Shown here: positions 39,475 to 47,949 of the stretch, piece after piece
Layout of the letters: each line of letters begins with the position of its first letter
Position numbering within the stretch: the first letter of the stretch is position 1
DNA from: Pseudoalteromonas tunicata
GTDB taxonomy: Bacteria > Pseudomonadota > Gammaproteobacteria > Enterobacterales > Alteromonadaceae
DNA length: 64,000 nucleotides
Assembly: GCF_002310815.1 (NCBI RefSeq)
Contig: NZ_CP011032.1
Span: forward strand, 1,094,001 to 1,158,000
Direction: 5' to 3'
Notes under the pieces: generated by a model
What the model was told of the DNA's origin: nothing
Database searches by the model: none
What the model saw: the letters and a program-made list of their open reading frames with translations, nothing else
Made by a program: the position numbers and the translations under genes

Positions 39475-39560
39475 TTTTACCAACCTCTGGGTTATTACTT
39501 TTTAAGAGTTCCACTTTGCTTAAACTGCTAAAGGTCGATGATTTAGCAAATACAAGAGTA

Positions 39561-39594
39561 AAAAAAACCAGTGCAAGTGAGCACTGGTTTTTTT
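39561..39594. terminator. Bidirectional terminator between the HD-GYP and deaD genes
   Basis: AAAAAACCAGTGC and GCACTGGTTTTTT form a stem of about 12 bp with a 6-base loop and A/T tracts on both sides, suiting both convergent genes. Confidence 0.93.
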
Positions 39595-39613
39595 ATTAAT
39601 TATAACAAGCTAA

Positions 39614-41443
39614 TTACTTATTACGTGGCGCACGAGGCCCGCGTTTTTCAACGGCTTTAGCACGATTGGCTGAAGCTGGTTTATCGTAATTGTGTACTTT
39701 TTCAGTGCCATGGGCTTTATCATGACTATGGTTTTTATCGTTGTGTAAAACCAAGTTCATTGGGCGTTTGCAAATAAACACTTTTTTGAAATGCTGGAGT
39801 GTTTCTGCTGGCATATTCAGTGGTAATTGCACTGTACTGTGATCATCAAATAAACGAATATCACCAATAAATTTACTTGGAATATCAGCTTCATTGGCAA
39901 TCGCACCAACAATGTTTTTCACCTGAACACCATGCTCACGGCCGATATCGATACGGTAAGTATCCATTGGGCCATTTTCGCTGTTGCGACGTTCACGGGG
40001 TTTATCTGAATCACGACGCGGTTCACGTGGTGCACGCTCTTCGCGACGAGCACGGCCATCACGCTCTGGGCGAGCACTGCGTTCACGTGATTTTCCATCG
40101 CGGTCATTACGCGCTTCACGATGAATAGCCACTTCTTTAACTTTAATCGGTGCACTTTGCTGAGCTAAGTACAATAATGCACCCGCTAAATCAGTACCAA
40201 CTAAGCCTAATTGTTCAGATAACTTTTCAGCTAATTCATTGTAAAAAAGAATGTCTTTTTGCTCTGCACTTGCAGCGACTTTAATTGCTAGTTGTTGAAT
40301 GCGTTTTTCTTCAACTAATGCAGTGCTTGGCATATCAACATTATTAATGGTTGATTTGGTATGCTGAATAATATTGCGTAATAAATGACGTTCATTATGT
40401 TTTACGAATAAAATTGCTTTACCTGTACGACCTGCACGGCCGGTACGACCAATACGGTGCACATACGCTTCAGAATCTTGTGGGATATCGTAATTGATTA
40501 CTAATGATAAACGGTCAACGTCTAAACCACGAGCAGCGACATCGGTTGCAATAACAATATCAAGTAAGCCATTTTTTAAACGCTCAACAGTACGCTCACG
40601 GGCTTGTTGATTCATATCACCATTAAGTGGTGCAGCAGAGAAACCAGCTTGTTCAAGTAGCTCGGCAATTTCAACGGTATCGTTACGTGTGCGCACAAAT
40701 ACAATGGCACCGTCATAGGTTTCAGCTTGTAAGAAACGGATAATAGCATTGTTTTTATGGGTATTGGCTTGCCAATAAACTTGTTCAACACTTTCTACTG
40801 TGCTGTTACGCGCAGAGATATGAACATGTTCAGCATCTTCTAAGTAAGTGCTGCAAATCTTTTGAATTTGTTGTGGCATAGTGGCCGAAAACAAACACGT
40901 TTGTTTTTGTTTCGGTGTTTTTGCCATGATGGTTTCAACATCTTCAATAAAGCCCATGCGGAGCATTTCGTCGGCTTCATCAAGCACAAGTGCTTTTAGA
41001 TGATCAAACTTAATTGTGCCACGGTTTAAATGGTCAATTAATCGACCTGGAGTCGCCACAATGACTTGAGGGCCATTACGTAAACCACTCAGTTGCACGT
41101 TATAGCTTTGGCCACCATATAATGCTAATACGTTAATGCCTTTAATGAATTGGGCGTATTGCTCAAACGCTTCAGCAACTTGAATTGCGAGCTCACGAGT
41201 CGGTGCAAGTACTAGTACTTGAGGGTGTTTAACTGTTGCATCGATGTTATTAAGTAACGGCAAAGCAAACGCTGCGGTTTTACCCGTGCCCGTTTGAGCC
41301 AGTCCGAGAACATCCTTACCATTTAATAAAAAAGGAATACACTGCGCTTGGATTTCAGAAGGCGTAACATAACCTAGTTTTTCGACGGATTTTAAGATTT
41401 CAGGAGATAAGTTTAAGGATGAAAAAGTAACTGGTTCGGACAT
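39614..41443 (-). CDS. deaD: DEAD-box ATP-dependent RNA helicase DeaD/CsdA
   Basis: Encodes 609 residues. Helicase motifs: Q motif near residue 30, Walker A AQTGTGKT (about 49-56), DEAD (VLDEADEML), SAT, and HRIGRTGRAGRTG. After the core (to about 370) come a helical segment, a long Arg/Glu/Asp-rich low-complexity stretch (about 440-490), then the DbpA-type RNA-binding domain (MDTYRIDIGREHGVQVKNIVGAIANE, KVFICKRPMNL). It remodels RNA in ribosome assembly and mRNA turnover, especially in the cold. A TATAAT-like -10 lies at 41473-41478 on the minus strand. Confidence 0.95.
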   Translation of the reverse strand: MSEPVTFSSLNLSPEILKSVEKLGYVTPSEIQAQCIPFLLNGKDVLGLAQTGTGKTAAFALPLLNNIDATVKHPQVLVLAPTRELAIQVAEAFEQYAQFIKGINVLALYGGQSYNVQLSGLRNGPQVIVATPGRLIDHLNRGTIKFDHLKALVLDEADEMLRMGFIEDVETIMAKTPKQKQTCLFSATMPQQIQKICSTYLEDAEHVHISARNSTVESVEQVYWQANTHKNNAIIRFLQAETYDGAIVFVRTRNDTVEIAELLEQAGFSAAPLNGDMNQQARERTVERLKNGLLDIVIATDVAARGLDVDRLSLVINYDIPQDSEAYVHRIGRTGRAGRTGKAILFVKHNERHLLRNIIQHTKSTINNVDMPSTALVEEKRIQQLAIKVAASAEQKDILFYNELAEKLSEQLGLVGTDLAGALLYLAQQSAPIKVKEVAIHREARNDRDGKSRERSARPERDGRARREERAPREPRRDSDKPRERRNSENGPMDTYRIDIGREHGVQVKNIVGAIANEADIPSKFIGDIRLFDDHSTVQLPLNMPAETLQHFKKVFICKRPMNLVLHNDKNHSHDKAHGTEKVHNYDKPASANRAKAVEKRGPRAPRNK

Positions 41444-41540
41444 TAAAGCGCCTCAGAAGTTGAATAAGGCGCAGATTATACAGGAGTTGGCTTCATTATG
41501 CTTGTGAATTTAACTCCACATTGGCCGCAAGACCGCATTT

Positions 41541-41804
41541 TTATTGGTATAAACCCAAATTAGCTTTGGCATAAGCTTCAAAGTCTGTAAAACCACCAAT
41601 GTGTTTTTGGTCGAGAAAAATTTGCGGTACAGTCTCAACAGGTACACCCGCTGATTTTTCGAGATCGGCTTTTGAGATCCCTTCTTTAATGATATCAACA
41701 TACTTGAAACTAAAGTCATCACGTTCGTTACTTAGTTTAGTGGCAAGCTCTTTTGCGCGAACACAATATGGGCAGCCATCACGGCCAAAAATTACAGTAA
41801 ACAT
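41541..41804 (-). CDS. grxA: Glutaredoxin 1
   Basis: Encodes 87 residues, near full-length similar to E. coli GrxA: TVIFGRDGCPYCVRAKELA with the CPYC redox centre, KLSNERDDF, TVPQIFLDQKHIGGFTDF (cis-Pro and GG glutathione contacts). It passes electrons from glutathione to ribonucleotide reductase and other disulfides in the cytosol. It lies upstream of deaD on the same strand, but the gap of about 100 bp with its own -10-like sequence suggests separate control. Confidence 0.96.
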   Translation of the reverse strand: MFTVIFGRDGCPYCVRAKELATKLSNERDDFSFKYVDIIKEGISKADLEKSAGVPVETVPQIFLDQKHIGGFTDFEAYAKANLGLYQ

Positions 41805-41930
41805 TGAATATCCTCTTTCGTTTTGATGTGGAGAGTATTATTGAAATGATGTTCAAAATAAACTCAATTAAATCGATGTCACCGCACTAAAAAATAGATG
41901 GCTTAAAAAATCAATAATAGAAGGTGTCAT

Positions 41931-43415
41931 TTATGTTCGAGGAAAAATAAGAGTAAATGTGGTGCCAACTCCAACGGTCGATTCAATTTGAATATCAACA
42001 TTGTGCGACTGTAGAATTGCAAAACTAACCGAGAGGCCTAAACCAGTGCCAACGTTGACAGGTTTTGTGGTAAAAAAAGGATTAAAAATCTGCCGTTGAG
42101 TTGCTTCATCCATACCGCATCCAGTATCGGTGATAGTGATTGTATGTTGCAGGACATTACTTGAAGCTGCAATTGTTAACTGCCCTCCATTTGGCATTGC
42201 TTGGGCTGCATTAACGAAAAAGTTAACAAAAACCTGCTGTAATTTACCGTAGAAACCTAAAATTATTAAAGGCGGATCTTCAGGGATAAGCATTTCAACT
42301 TTATGATCGTATTTTAATGAGTTCCACACCACTTTAAGAGAGTCATCGATACATTTAGCGAGAGACATTTTTTGTGCGTCACCGCCATCGTCAGCTCGTG
42401 AAAATGACTTTAAGCTATCGACAATTTCTTTAACTCGGTTGACACCTTGTAAAGTGGTCGGGACAAGTTGATTTAAATCTTGTTCAATAAATTCAAAATC
42501 ACGTTCTATTTTAATTTGATTGATTTTATCGTGTTGCTCTTCAGGGATTAGAGTCTCAATAGCATGAAGTAAACCGTTATATTCATCTATATAATCGAGC
42601 AAGGTTGTTAAATTGCTTTTGATGTAGGCTAAAGGATTGTTTATTTCATGGGCTACTCCTGCAGCGAGTTGACCCAATGATGCCATTTTTTCACTTTGTA
42701 GTAGCTGTTTTTGTGTTTTGTGGAGTTCGTCATAGGTTGTTTTTAGTTTTGCGTAATTTCTCTGGAGTTTTTCTTCGGTTTTACGGCGAAATATTGCAGA
42801 AGTTAGCTGCTTAATAGCGGTATTAATAGTTTGAAAAAATTCAGTTTTGTTTTCAATTTTATCTAAAGCGATGGCAATTAAGCCTGATTCAGTGGTTGAA
42901 AGAGGATAAACGACACTTAATAGTTCTTTACTGACTGCAAGCTGTTTCATGGAGTAAAAAAAACAATTTTCGTATTCTGTAAACTGCCATTCATCATGAT
43001 TTGTGTTTTTAAACTGGATAATATAAGACAGCATTGCATCATTGAGCTTAAATTCGTTCCATGCATTTTGCTCTACTTTGAGCAAAGCACTCGATAGTTC
43101 CGGTTGTTCATGGTGATATTTAATATGAAATGCATATTTATAATCAATCAGCTTCAAAACATGTTCAATAAAGGCTATGAGCAGTTCATCCAGAGATTTT
43201 TCTGACAAAATGTCAGAAGTCAGATAGGACAAAAATTGTAAGTGAACTTGCTTACTTGAGGCTTGCTCATAAGCCTCCATTAATAATACTTTTGACTCAT
43301 AGGCGCGATGGCTAAATTCTTCAAGTTGCAGTTCAACTTGCATTCGAGAACGCTTTTCTCTAAGAAGCGCCTTTTCGGTTGCAACTAGTTGAGCTTGAAG
43401 GTCGTGATTAGTCAT
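41931..43415 (-). CDS. H-NOX-associated soluble sensor histidine kinase
   Basis: Encodes 494 residues without membrane helices. The N-terminal coiled coil (1-60) and a GAF-like region (about 62-210) precede another coiled coil. The HisKA domain (ASLGQLAAGVAHEINNPLAYI, phosphoacceptor His256) and an HATPase domain (DTGCGMDE, GTGLGLSVS, C-terminal FTLIFP) follow. The start overlaps the H-NOX gene by 8 bp on the same strand, so the pair is translationally coupled. Known H-NOX partner kinases are inhibited by NO-bound H-NOX; inhibition here is inferred from that. It has no attached receiver, so the receiver gene at the head of the operon is the obvious target. Confidence 0.92.
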   Translation of the reverse strand: MTNHDLQAQLVATEKALLREKRSRMQVELQLEEFSHRAYESKVLLMEAYEQASSKQVHLQFLSYLTSDILSEKSLDELLIAFIEHVLKLIDYKYAFHIKYHHEQPELSSALLKVEQNAWNEFKLNDAMLSYIIQFKNTNHDEWQFTEYENCFFYSMKQLAVSKELLSVVYPLSTTESGLIAIALDKIENKTEFFQTINTAIKQLTSAIFRRKTEEKLQRNYAKLKTTYDELHKTQKQLLQSEKMASLGQLAAGVAHEINNPLAYIKSNLTTLLDYIDEYNGLLHAIETLIPEEQHDKINQIKIERDFEFIEQDLNQLVPTTLQGVNRVKEIVDSLKSFSRADDGGDAQKMSLAKCIDDSLKVVWNSLKYDHKVEMLIPEDPPLIILGFYGKLQQVFVNFFVNAAQAMPNGGQLTIAASSNVLQHTITITDTGCGMDEATQRQIFNPFFTTKPVNVGTGLGLSVSFAILQSHNVDIQIESTVGVGTTFTLIFPRT

Positions 43416-43947
43416 GTAAAGTCACTACTAGTTTAAATTTCTCAGGATTGTCGCTCGGTGTAATAATCACATTAGCTTTTTGCTCAAAGTGATTTGCTGC
43501 TCCTTCAATTAACCCTTTGGCTAAATAGCCCATACCACGAGATGATAAATAATCTATACAGAGGGTGTTCTCATCAATTTCAACACAATTAAGAGAGGGC
43601 GTTTTTGCTTCAGGATCGAGTTTTTTAACTTCAACATGAACAATAGTATCGATGGAAAATAAGAACTCTTTTAGATTATCAATTAGCTTAACCGCAGCAG
43701 GGCTTTTGGAAAATAAGGTTGGGAAAAGCCAGCGGCCAAATTCAAGCTGCATTTGTATCGGGTCACGCTGGCAATGCTCGCATGCTGAGCTAAAGAGCGT
43801 CATAAATTCACTATCAGAATAGGTCATAGTGCCAACATAACTGCCATCTGCTTCTAAAGCTGTTGCGTCAAGCACATTTTGCCACACAACTAAACCAAAT
43901 GCTTCACCGATAAAATCTGCAAAATTAGTAAAGATTATTCCTTTCAT
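43408..43947 (-). CDS. hnoX: H-NOX heme nitric-oxide/oxygen sensor
   Basis: Encodes 179 residues, the standard length. The opening MKGIIFTNFADFIGEAFG is characteristic. The proximal heme ligand is His104 (in IVHVEVKKLDPEA), and the heme-propionate motif YxSxR is intact (Tyr133, Ser135, Arg137 in YLSSRG), followed by GLIEGAANHF. H-NOX proteins bind NO at the heme and report it to the adjacent kinase. It overlaps the receiver gene by 4 bp (ATGA) and the kinase by 8 bp. Its heme pocket looks functional; the distal-pocket choice between NO and O2 cannot be read with certainty. Confidence 0.95.
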   Translation of the reverse strand: MKGIIFTNFADFIGEAFGLVVWQNVLDATALEADGSYVGTMTYSDSEFMTLFSSACEHCQRDPIQMQLEFGRWLFPTLFSKSPAAVKLIDNLKEFLFSIDTIVHVEVKKLDPEAKTPSLNCVEIDENTLCIDYLSSRGMGYLAKGLIEGAANHFEQKANVIITPSDNPEKFKLVVTLHD

Positions 43948-44366
43948 ACAGTATTCCTTTGTTCATCAAGTTGTAATCTCAATTGGGTGTTTTCACTTTT
44001 TAGTTCAGTTAATTCGACTATTAGCGCTATGATGTCTTTAAGTTCAAAGTTATCCCAAGGCTTAGACAAAATTATTCTCGCAACCTCATCGCTGATAGCT
44101 TGTTGGCATTGCTCCATATCGGCATAGCCGGATAATAAAATTCGGCCCATATGGGGATAAAGTTCACGAATTTTTTTTAGTAATTCTATTCCACTCATTG
44201 TGGGCATGCGAATGTCTGAGATTACTAGGTCAACGTGTGTTTGATTTAGTAAATCTAATGCTTCATGCGCATTGTTAGCTGTGCTTAATTCATACTGCTT
44301 TCGCAAAATGCGACTTAAGGCAATGAGTACTTCAGGCTCATCATCTACTAATAATATATGTGCCAT
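43944..44366 (-). CDS. Single-domain response regulator of the H-NOX operon
   Basis: Encodes 140 residues from ATG 44366 (GGAGG at good spacing). A receiver domain (about 1-115) has ILLVDDEPEV (acid pocket), VISDIRMPTMSG (phospho-Asp), LLSGYAD and ILSKPWDN (the RpfG-like KPW end), then a C-terminal coiled coil (VELTELKSENTQLRLQLDEQ). There is no output domain. The ATGA overlap with hnoX and the kinase further down make this the likely phospho-acceptor. The coiled coil may pair with another protein. Confidence 0.9.
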   Translation of the reverse strand: MAHILLVDDEPEVLIALSRILRKQYELSTANNAHEALDLLNQTHVDLVISDIRMPTMSGIELLKKIRELYPHMGRILLSGYADMEQCQQAISDEVARIILSKPWDNFELKDIIALIVELTELKSENTQLRLQLDEQRNTV

Positions 44367-44571
44367 AGACACCTCCAAATTTTATGATAGATGAAATCTT
44401 AAAAAGTGCTTAATTTGTAATATGTTGATATATTTTAGCTTGTTAAATATTGACATTCTTAAAGTGAAATTTTGATACTTTTTTATGAAGCATCAAGTTT
44501 AAAATAAGATTGTTTTAAACTTAATTGCCCGTTTTGTTATGTTAGAAGGGATTAAAAGCACTCAATTGGGC

Positions 44572-45756
44572 TTAGATAGCCTTATTTTTTAATTGCGCTT
44601 TCATTTCAACAGCTGCCAGTGCATATCCACCATTAGAGCCATCTAAAAAGTGAGTATGATTTTTATTGTAATCTGTAACGATACAAGTGATTAAACTATG
44701 TTGACTGGTGTGCATACCAAATACGATTTTTCCTTGTTGATGATACATTTCCAGCAGATCTCGTAGCCTTTGATATTGCTGCTCGGTGCCAGAAATAACC
44801 ATGCGTAAGACTTCATCAAATTTTTGAAAGTCGCTGTTTAAAACTAAGTTTTGTTTGTAAGCCCCCCAATCTGTTTTATCGGTTTGAACATTTCGTGACA
44901 TCACCCAAATTCCGACTAATCGTAAAACCTCTAGTCGTGCAAGGTATTTGAGCATTTGCCAACGTGAGTGTAAGTAATTACGAATTTTACTTTCGATAGA
45001 TAGCAGTTTTACCGAAGCGGTGAGTGATAATTGGTTTTCTTGTAAAGGATGATATTGCTGCCAGTCACCATAAATGCGTTTAATGTGCTCAATGATCTCT
45101 TTATAGAGTTGTTCTTTATCATGCTCATTGGTGCTTAATGTTTGTACGAGCAAGCTCACATTGTGTTGATGTGGGCTTGGCACTTCATTCCAGCGACATT
45201 CAAAGCCTTCAAATAGATTACTATTTTGAGTGGCATCAGCGCGAACTAAGTAAGGATTATCAGGTGAAGGGTCTTTAATTAACTTTTCGGCAAATGCCAA
45301 TCCTGTGCCTTTAAACATTGCTTGTTTAAAGTCAGCATGAGGCTGGTATTTGGCAATAAAAACATCGCAGCCATGGGTTCTAAGCTCGGCAATTGAAACT
45401 AATCCAATCCTTAGTGATAGCTTAAATTGTTGCTTTGCTAAAACCTGACACGCCGCTAGCGCTTGGCAGGTTTCATCATAATGATATTTTGGAATACATG
45501 CAGTTGAACCATCACCGCCAAAAACATAAGGAATATCAAACTTTTTTAGGGTGTTGATCAGGGCCACTATGGTCATCACCCCTAGCGCATTTACTTCTTT
45601 ATAACGACCTTGTTTAATGGCTTCAGTAGAGTTAGCGACATCAGCAACGACTACAAACCACTCATCAGGCAGGGCTTTATAATGCTGGCTATTGGTAAAT
45701 TCTTCAAATAGTTGAAAGCTTTTTAAGTCTTGGTAAAAATTTTGCTGCCTTGGCAT
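44572..45756 (-). CDS. DUF3095-family class III nucleotidyl-cyclase-like protein
   Basis: Encodes 394 residues from ATG 45756 (AGGA spacing 6). The N-terminal half has VVVADVANSTEAIKQGRYKEVN, then IPYVFGGDGSTACIP, which resembles the metal-binding Asp and hairpin of class III adenylate/guanylate cyclases. The C-terminal half (about 260-394) is specific to DUF3095. It is cytosolic. Whether it makes cAMP, cGMP or another product is unknown. It lies 205 bp upstream of the H-NOX operon on the same strand. Confidence 0.82.
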   Translation of the reverse strand: MPRQQNFYQDLKSFQLFEEFTNSQHYKALPDEWFVVVADVANSTEAIKQGRYKEVNALGVMTIVALINTLKKFDIPYVFGGDGSTACIPKYHYDETCQALAACQVLAKQQFKLSLRIGLVSIAELRTHGCDVFIAKYQPHADFKQAMFKGTGLAFAEKLIKDPSPDNPYLVRADATQNSNLFEGFECRWNEVPSPHQHNVSLLVQTLSTNEHDKEQLYKEIIEHIKRIYGDWQQYHPLQENQLSLTASVKLLSIESKIRNYLHSRWQMLKYLARLEVLRLVGIWVMSRNVQTDKTDWGAYKQNLVLNSDFQKFDEVLRMVISGTEQQYQRLRDLLEMYHQQGKIVFGMHTSQHSLITCIVTDYNKNHTHFLDGSNGGYALAAVEMKAQLKNKAI

Positions 45757-45861
45757 TTTATTCCTATTTAAAGCTATGTGTTGCGTAATAAACATTACGT
45801 TTTTTTAAGTTTGATAGCCTAATCATAACTGTAAATTTTTTAAATATTTTTTATTTATTCC

Positions 45862-45889
45862 CTTGAATTCAATTTTGTTGACCTTATTT
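45862..45889 (+). promoter_or_regulatory. Probable sigma-32 heat-shock promoter of ibpA
   Basis: CTTGAA at 45862-45867 matches the sigma-32 -35 consensus; 14 bp later CCTTATTT (45882-45889) matches CCCCATNT at most positions. It lies directly ahead of a structured leader and the ibpA gene. Confidence 0.6.
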
Positions 45890-45895
45890 AGTTAG

Positions 45896-46003
45896 TTAAG
45901 AGTGCCTAAGGGGCTCTTAAATACCCGACCTGTTATGGTCTTATTATTCGTCAGTTCATTATGAATGGCACAAATTTATATCGCTTTATATGAGGATATC
46001 ATT
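45896..46003 (+). promoter_or_regulatory. ROSE-type RNA thermometer leader of ibpA
   Basis: The predicted leader of about 108 nt folds as four hairpins: 45896-45920, 45927-45940 (GACC/GGTC), 45955-45965 (TTCAT/ATGAA) and 45978-45999. In the last, UCGCU (45981-45985; the UYGCU ROSE motif) faces the Shine-Dalgarno AGGA (45993-45996) with an AUA/UAU extension and a G opposite G. This is the hallmark of ROSE elements, which melt at high temperature to free the ribosome site. An alternative start at 45965 would lie inside the thermometer. Confidence 0.8.
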
Positions 46004-46456
46004 ATGCGTACAGTAGACTTATCACCACTTTATCGTTCTTTTATTGGTTTTGATCATTTAGCATCATTAATGGATGCGGCGGCTCGTACCGACAAGCAAC
46101 CAAGTTTTCCTCCTTACAACATCGAATTACTTGCTGAAGATAAATATTTGATCACTATGGCTGTAGCTGGTTTTGTTGAAAGTGAATTAAGTATTGAAAC
46201 TGAGCAAAATACGCTCAAAGTTTCTGGTGTCAAAGTAGATAAAGATGCAGAGAAAGTAGAGCGTCGTTTTATTCACCAAGGTTTAGCTGAGCGCAATTTT
46301 GAACGTAAGTTCCAACTCGGTGACCATGTTAAAGTGATGTCGGCTAATTTAGAAAATGGGCTGTTATACATCGACCTAGAAAGAGAAATACCAGAAGCAC
46401 TTAAGCCGCGTAAGATAGAGATTGGCGCAAGTAAATTATTAGAAAACGTTAATTAA
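46004..46456 (+). CDS. ibpA: Small heat-shock protein IbpA (Hsp20/alpha-crystallin)
   Basis: Encodes 150 residues from ATG 46004. It aligns well with E. coli IbpA across the alpha-crystallin domain (LSPLYRSFIGFD, PPYNIELLAEDKYLITMAVAGF, GLAERNFERKFQL, ENGLLYIDLEREIPE), with a conserved IEI tail (KPRKIEIG). It is a holdase that binds aggregating proteins in heat. The start agrees with the thermometer ribosome site seven bases upstream. It has a sigma-32 promoter, a ROSE leader and a strong terminator, so it is its own unit. Confidence 0.95.
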   Translation: MRTVDLSPLYRSFIGFDHLASLMDAAARTDKQPSFPPYNIELLAEDKYLITMAVAGFVESELSIETEQNTLKVSGVKVDKDAEKVERRFIHQGLAERNFERKFQLGDHVKVMSANLENGLLYIDLEREIPEALKPRKIEIGASKLLENVN

Positions 46457-46487
46457 GCTTTTTATTTCTCCCTCCCCAACCAATTTG

Positions 46488-46516
46488 AACGCTTGTCAGT
46501 GACAGGCGTTTTTTAT
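46488..46516 (+). terminator. Intrinsic terminator of ibpA
   Basis: AACGCTTGTC and GACAGGCGTT form a 10-bp stem (one G-U pair) with a 3-base loop, then T residues. Confidence 0.92.
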
Positions 46517-46963
46517 AACCAGCTAAGCGTAATTTTATCAATGTTTACTTAATCTGGGTTCTTGATAATAGATTAACCAACATTTTTAATTAAAATCAAA
46601 TATCTAAGTTATTCTTCATTTATCAGAGATTTTTAGGCCAAGCTAGATAGAGGTGTTAATAGGACTCAGTTGTATCTGAATTGAGGCTGTTAGGATTGAT
46701 AATACCTGCCTGTGATAGATTTATTATCCAGAATTTAGGTTATTTAACCTGGGAGGGAGCAAAATTAAACTGAGCTTGTAACTAGGCTGAGGGCTCTGAT
46801 TTTGGAAAAATACGATATTTTATTATTTATTTTTTTTAGTTTATAAGATTTTAATTACCAATCCAGTAATTGTATAAAATAGTAAAGCTGATTTAAATGT
46901 GCTTTATAGCTTAAATCTATCAAAGAGTTATGCTCAATGTTATATGTGTTAGCAATACAAAAA
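46517..46963. other. Gene-free stretch between ibpA and the REC-GGDEF gene
   Basis: About 450 bp of AT-rich sequence between convergent genes. I see no coding frame, tRNA or clear terminator for the minus-strand diguanylate cyclase gene. A GC-richer patch at 46747-46805 stands out slightly; a small RNA cannot be excluded. Confidence 0.4.
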
Positions 46964-47902
46964 TTAAATAAGACTTATTTTATTTTTACCTTTATTCTTG
47001 CTTATATACATGGCCTTGTCTGCTGTACTAATCAGCATTTGAGGATTTTGTTCTCCGTGCCAAGTTGTAACTCCAATACTGGCCCCGACATGAACATTGT
47101 GTGGCGTATCATTGACCGAAATGACGATAGGCTCATTAATTAAACTGAGTTTTTCTTCAAGTAACTCCAATACTTTTTCATCAGGATGGCATTCGACTAA
47201 AACCCAAATAAATTCATCCCCGCCAAGGCGAGCGATAAAATCAGATGCCCGTTTATTTTGGTTTAATCGATTAGCAACAGCGATTAAGACGTCATCTCCT
47301 GCTTGATGACCAAAATCATCATTAATTTCCTTAAAACCATCAAGATCGAGCATGACCACATTGATAGAGAGTCTTTTGCGCTGAGCGTTATTAATCTGAG
47401 TTGTTAAATATTGAAATAATGCAGAACGGTTTGGTAGCCCTGTAAGTGCGTCGAGCCACACTTGTTGTTGGATTTTGGTCAGTAAGGTATGTCGCTCAAT
47501 CGCATATGAAATGGCCCGTGACAAAATAGCACTATTGGCTTGTGATTTTGGGATGTAGTCTTCGGCGCCGAGTTTTATTGCTTTTTCACCTATGTCTTCA
47601 TCGTGCACCCCTGTAAATACAATTACGGGAATATCAGCAATTTGATGGCGAAAGTGAGTTAAAGTCTCAAGGCCCTGTGTTTGTGCAAGACCTAAGTCGA
47701 GTAGAATTAAGTTTACACTCTCATGCGCTATCGTTATAAATGCTTCTTCAAGTGTTTCTGCGTGGAGCAATAAATAAGTTTTACGTAAATCTTTCGCAAG
47801 CATCTGTTTAACAAGGTAAAAGTCATCATAGTTGTCTTCAATTACTAAAATTGTTGAATCAGCATCATGATTTTTGAGCGTTATTTTCGGTGCTGTTAAC
47901 AT
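46964..47902 (-). CDS. Response regulator with GGDEF output (diguanylate cyclase)
   Basis: Encodes 312 residues from ATG 47902 (AAGGA at seven bases; a TTG 51 bases upstream is possible). The N-terminal receiver domain has ILVIEDNYDDF and LILLDLGLAQTQG (phospho-Asp), then a GGDEF domain (DALTGLPNRSALF, LDLDGFKEIND, RLGGDEFIWVL). The inhibitory site RASD lies five residues before GGDEF, so product feedback is expected. It makes cyclic-di-GMP when phosphorylated. It is the last gene of the ethylene-receptor-like kinase operon. Confidence 0.93.
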   Translation of the reverse strand: MLTAPKITLKNHDADSTILVIEDNYDDFYLVKQMLAKDLRKTYLLLHAETLEEAFITIAHESVNLILLDLGLAQTQGLETLTHFRHQIADIPVIVFTGVHDEDIGEKAIKLGAEDYIPKSQANSAILSRAISYAIERHTLLTKIQQQVWLDALTGLPNRSALFQYLTTQINNAQRKRLSINVVMLDLDGFKEINDDFGHQAGDDVLIAVANRLNQNKRASDFIARLGGDEFIWVLVECHPDEKVLELLEEKLSLINEPIVISVNDTPHNVHVGASIGVTTWHGEQNPQMLISTADKAMYISKNKGKNKISLI

Positions 47903-47949
47903 CAAATCGTCCTTATATTCGTTGTAAATGAACTTATGAAATACATCGT

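Noticed and set aside
39900..40130. Repetitive Arg/His-rich open frames inside deaD
   Set aside because: They reflect the low-complexity Arg/Glu stretch of DeaD and not a separate gene or repeat array.
41482..41517. GGAGTT/AACTCC inverted repeat upstream of deaD
   Set aside because: Short arms with a long loop and no T tract; too weak to call a terminator or operator.
45965..46003. An upstream ATG giving a 13-residue longer IbpA
   Set aside because: The added codons lie inside the ROSE thermometer and lack a ribosome site; E. coli IbpA begins at the equivalent of 46004.
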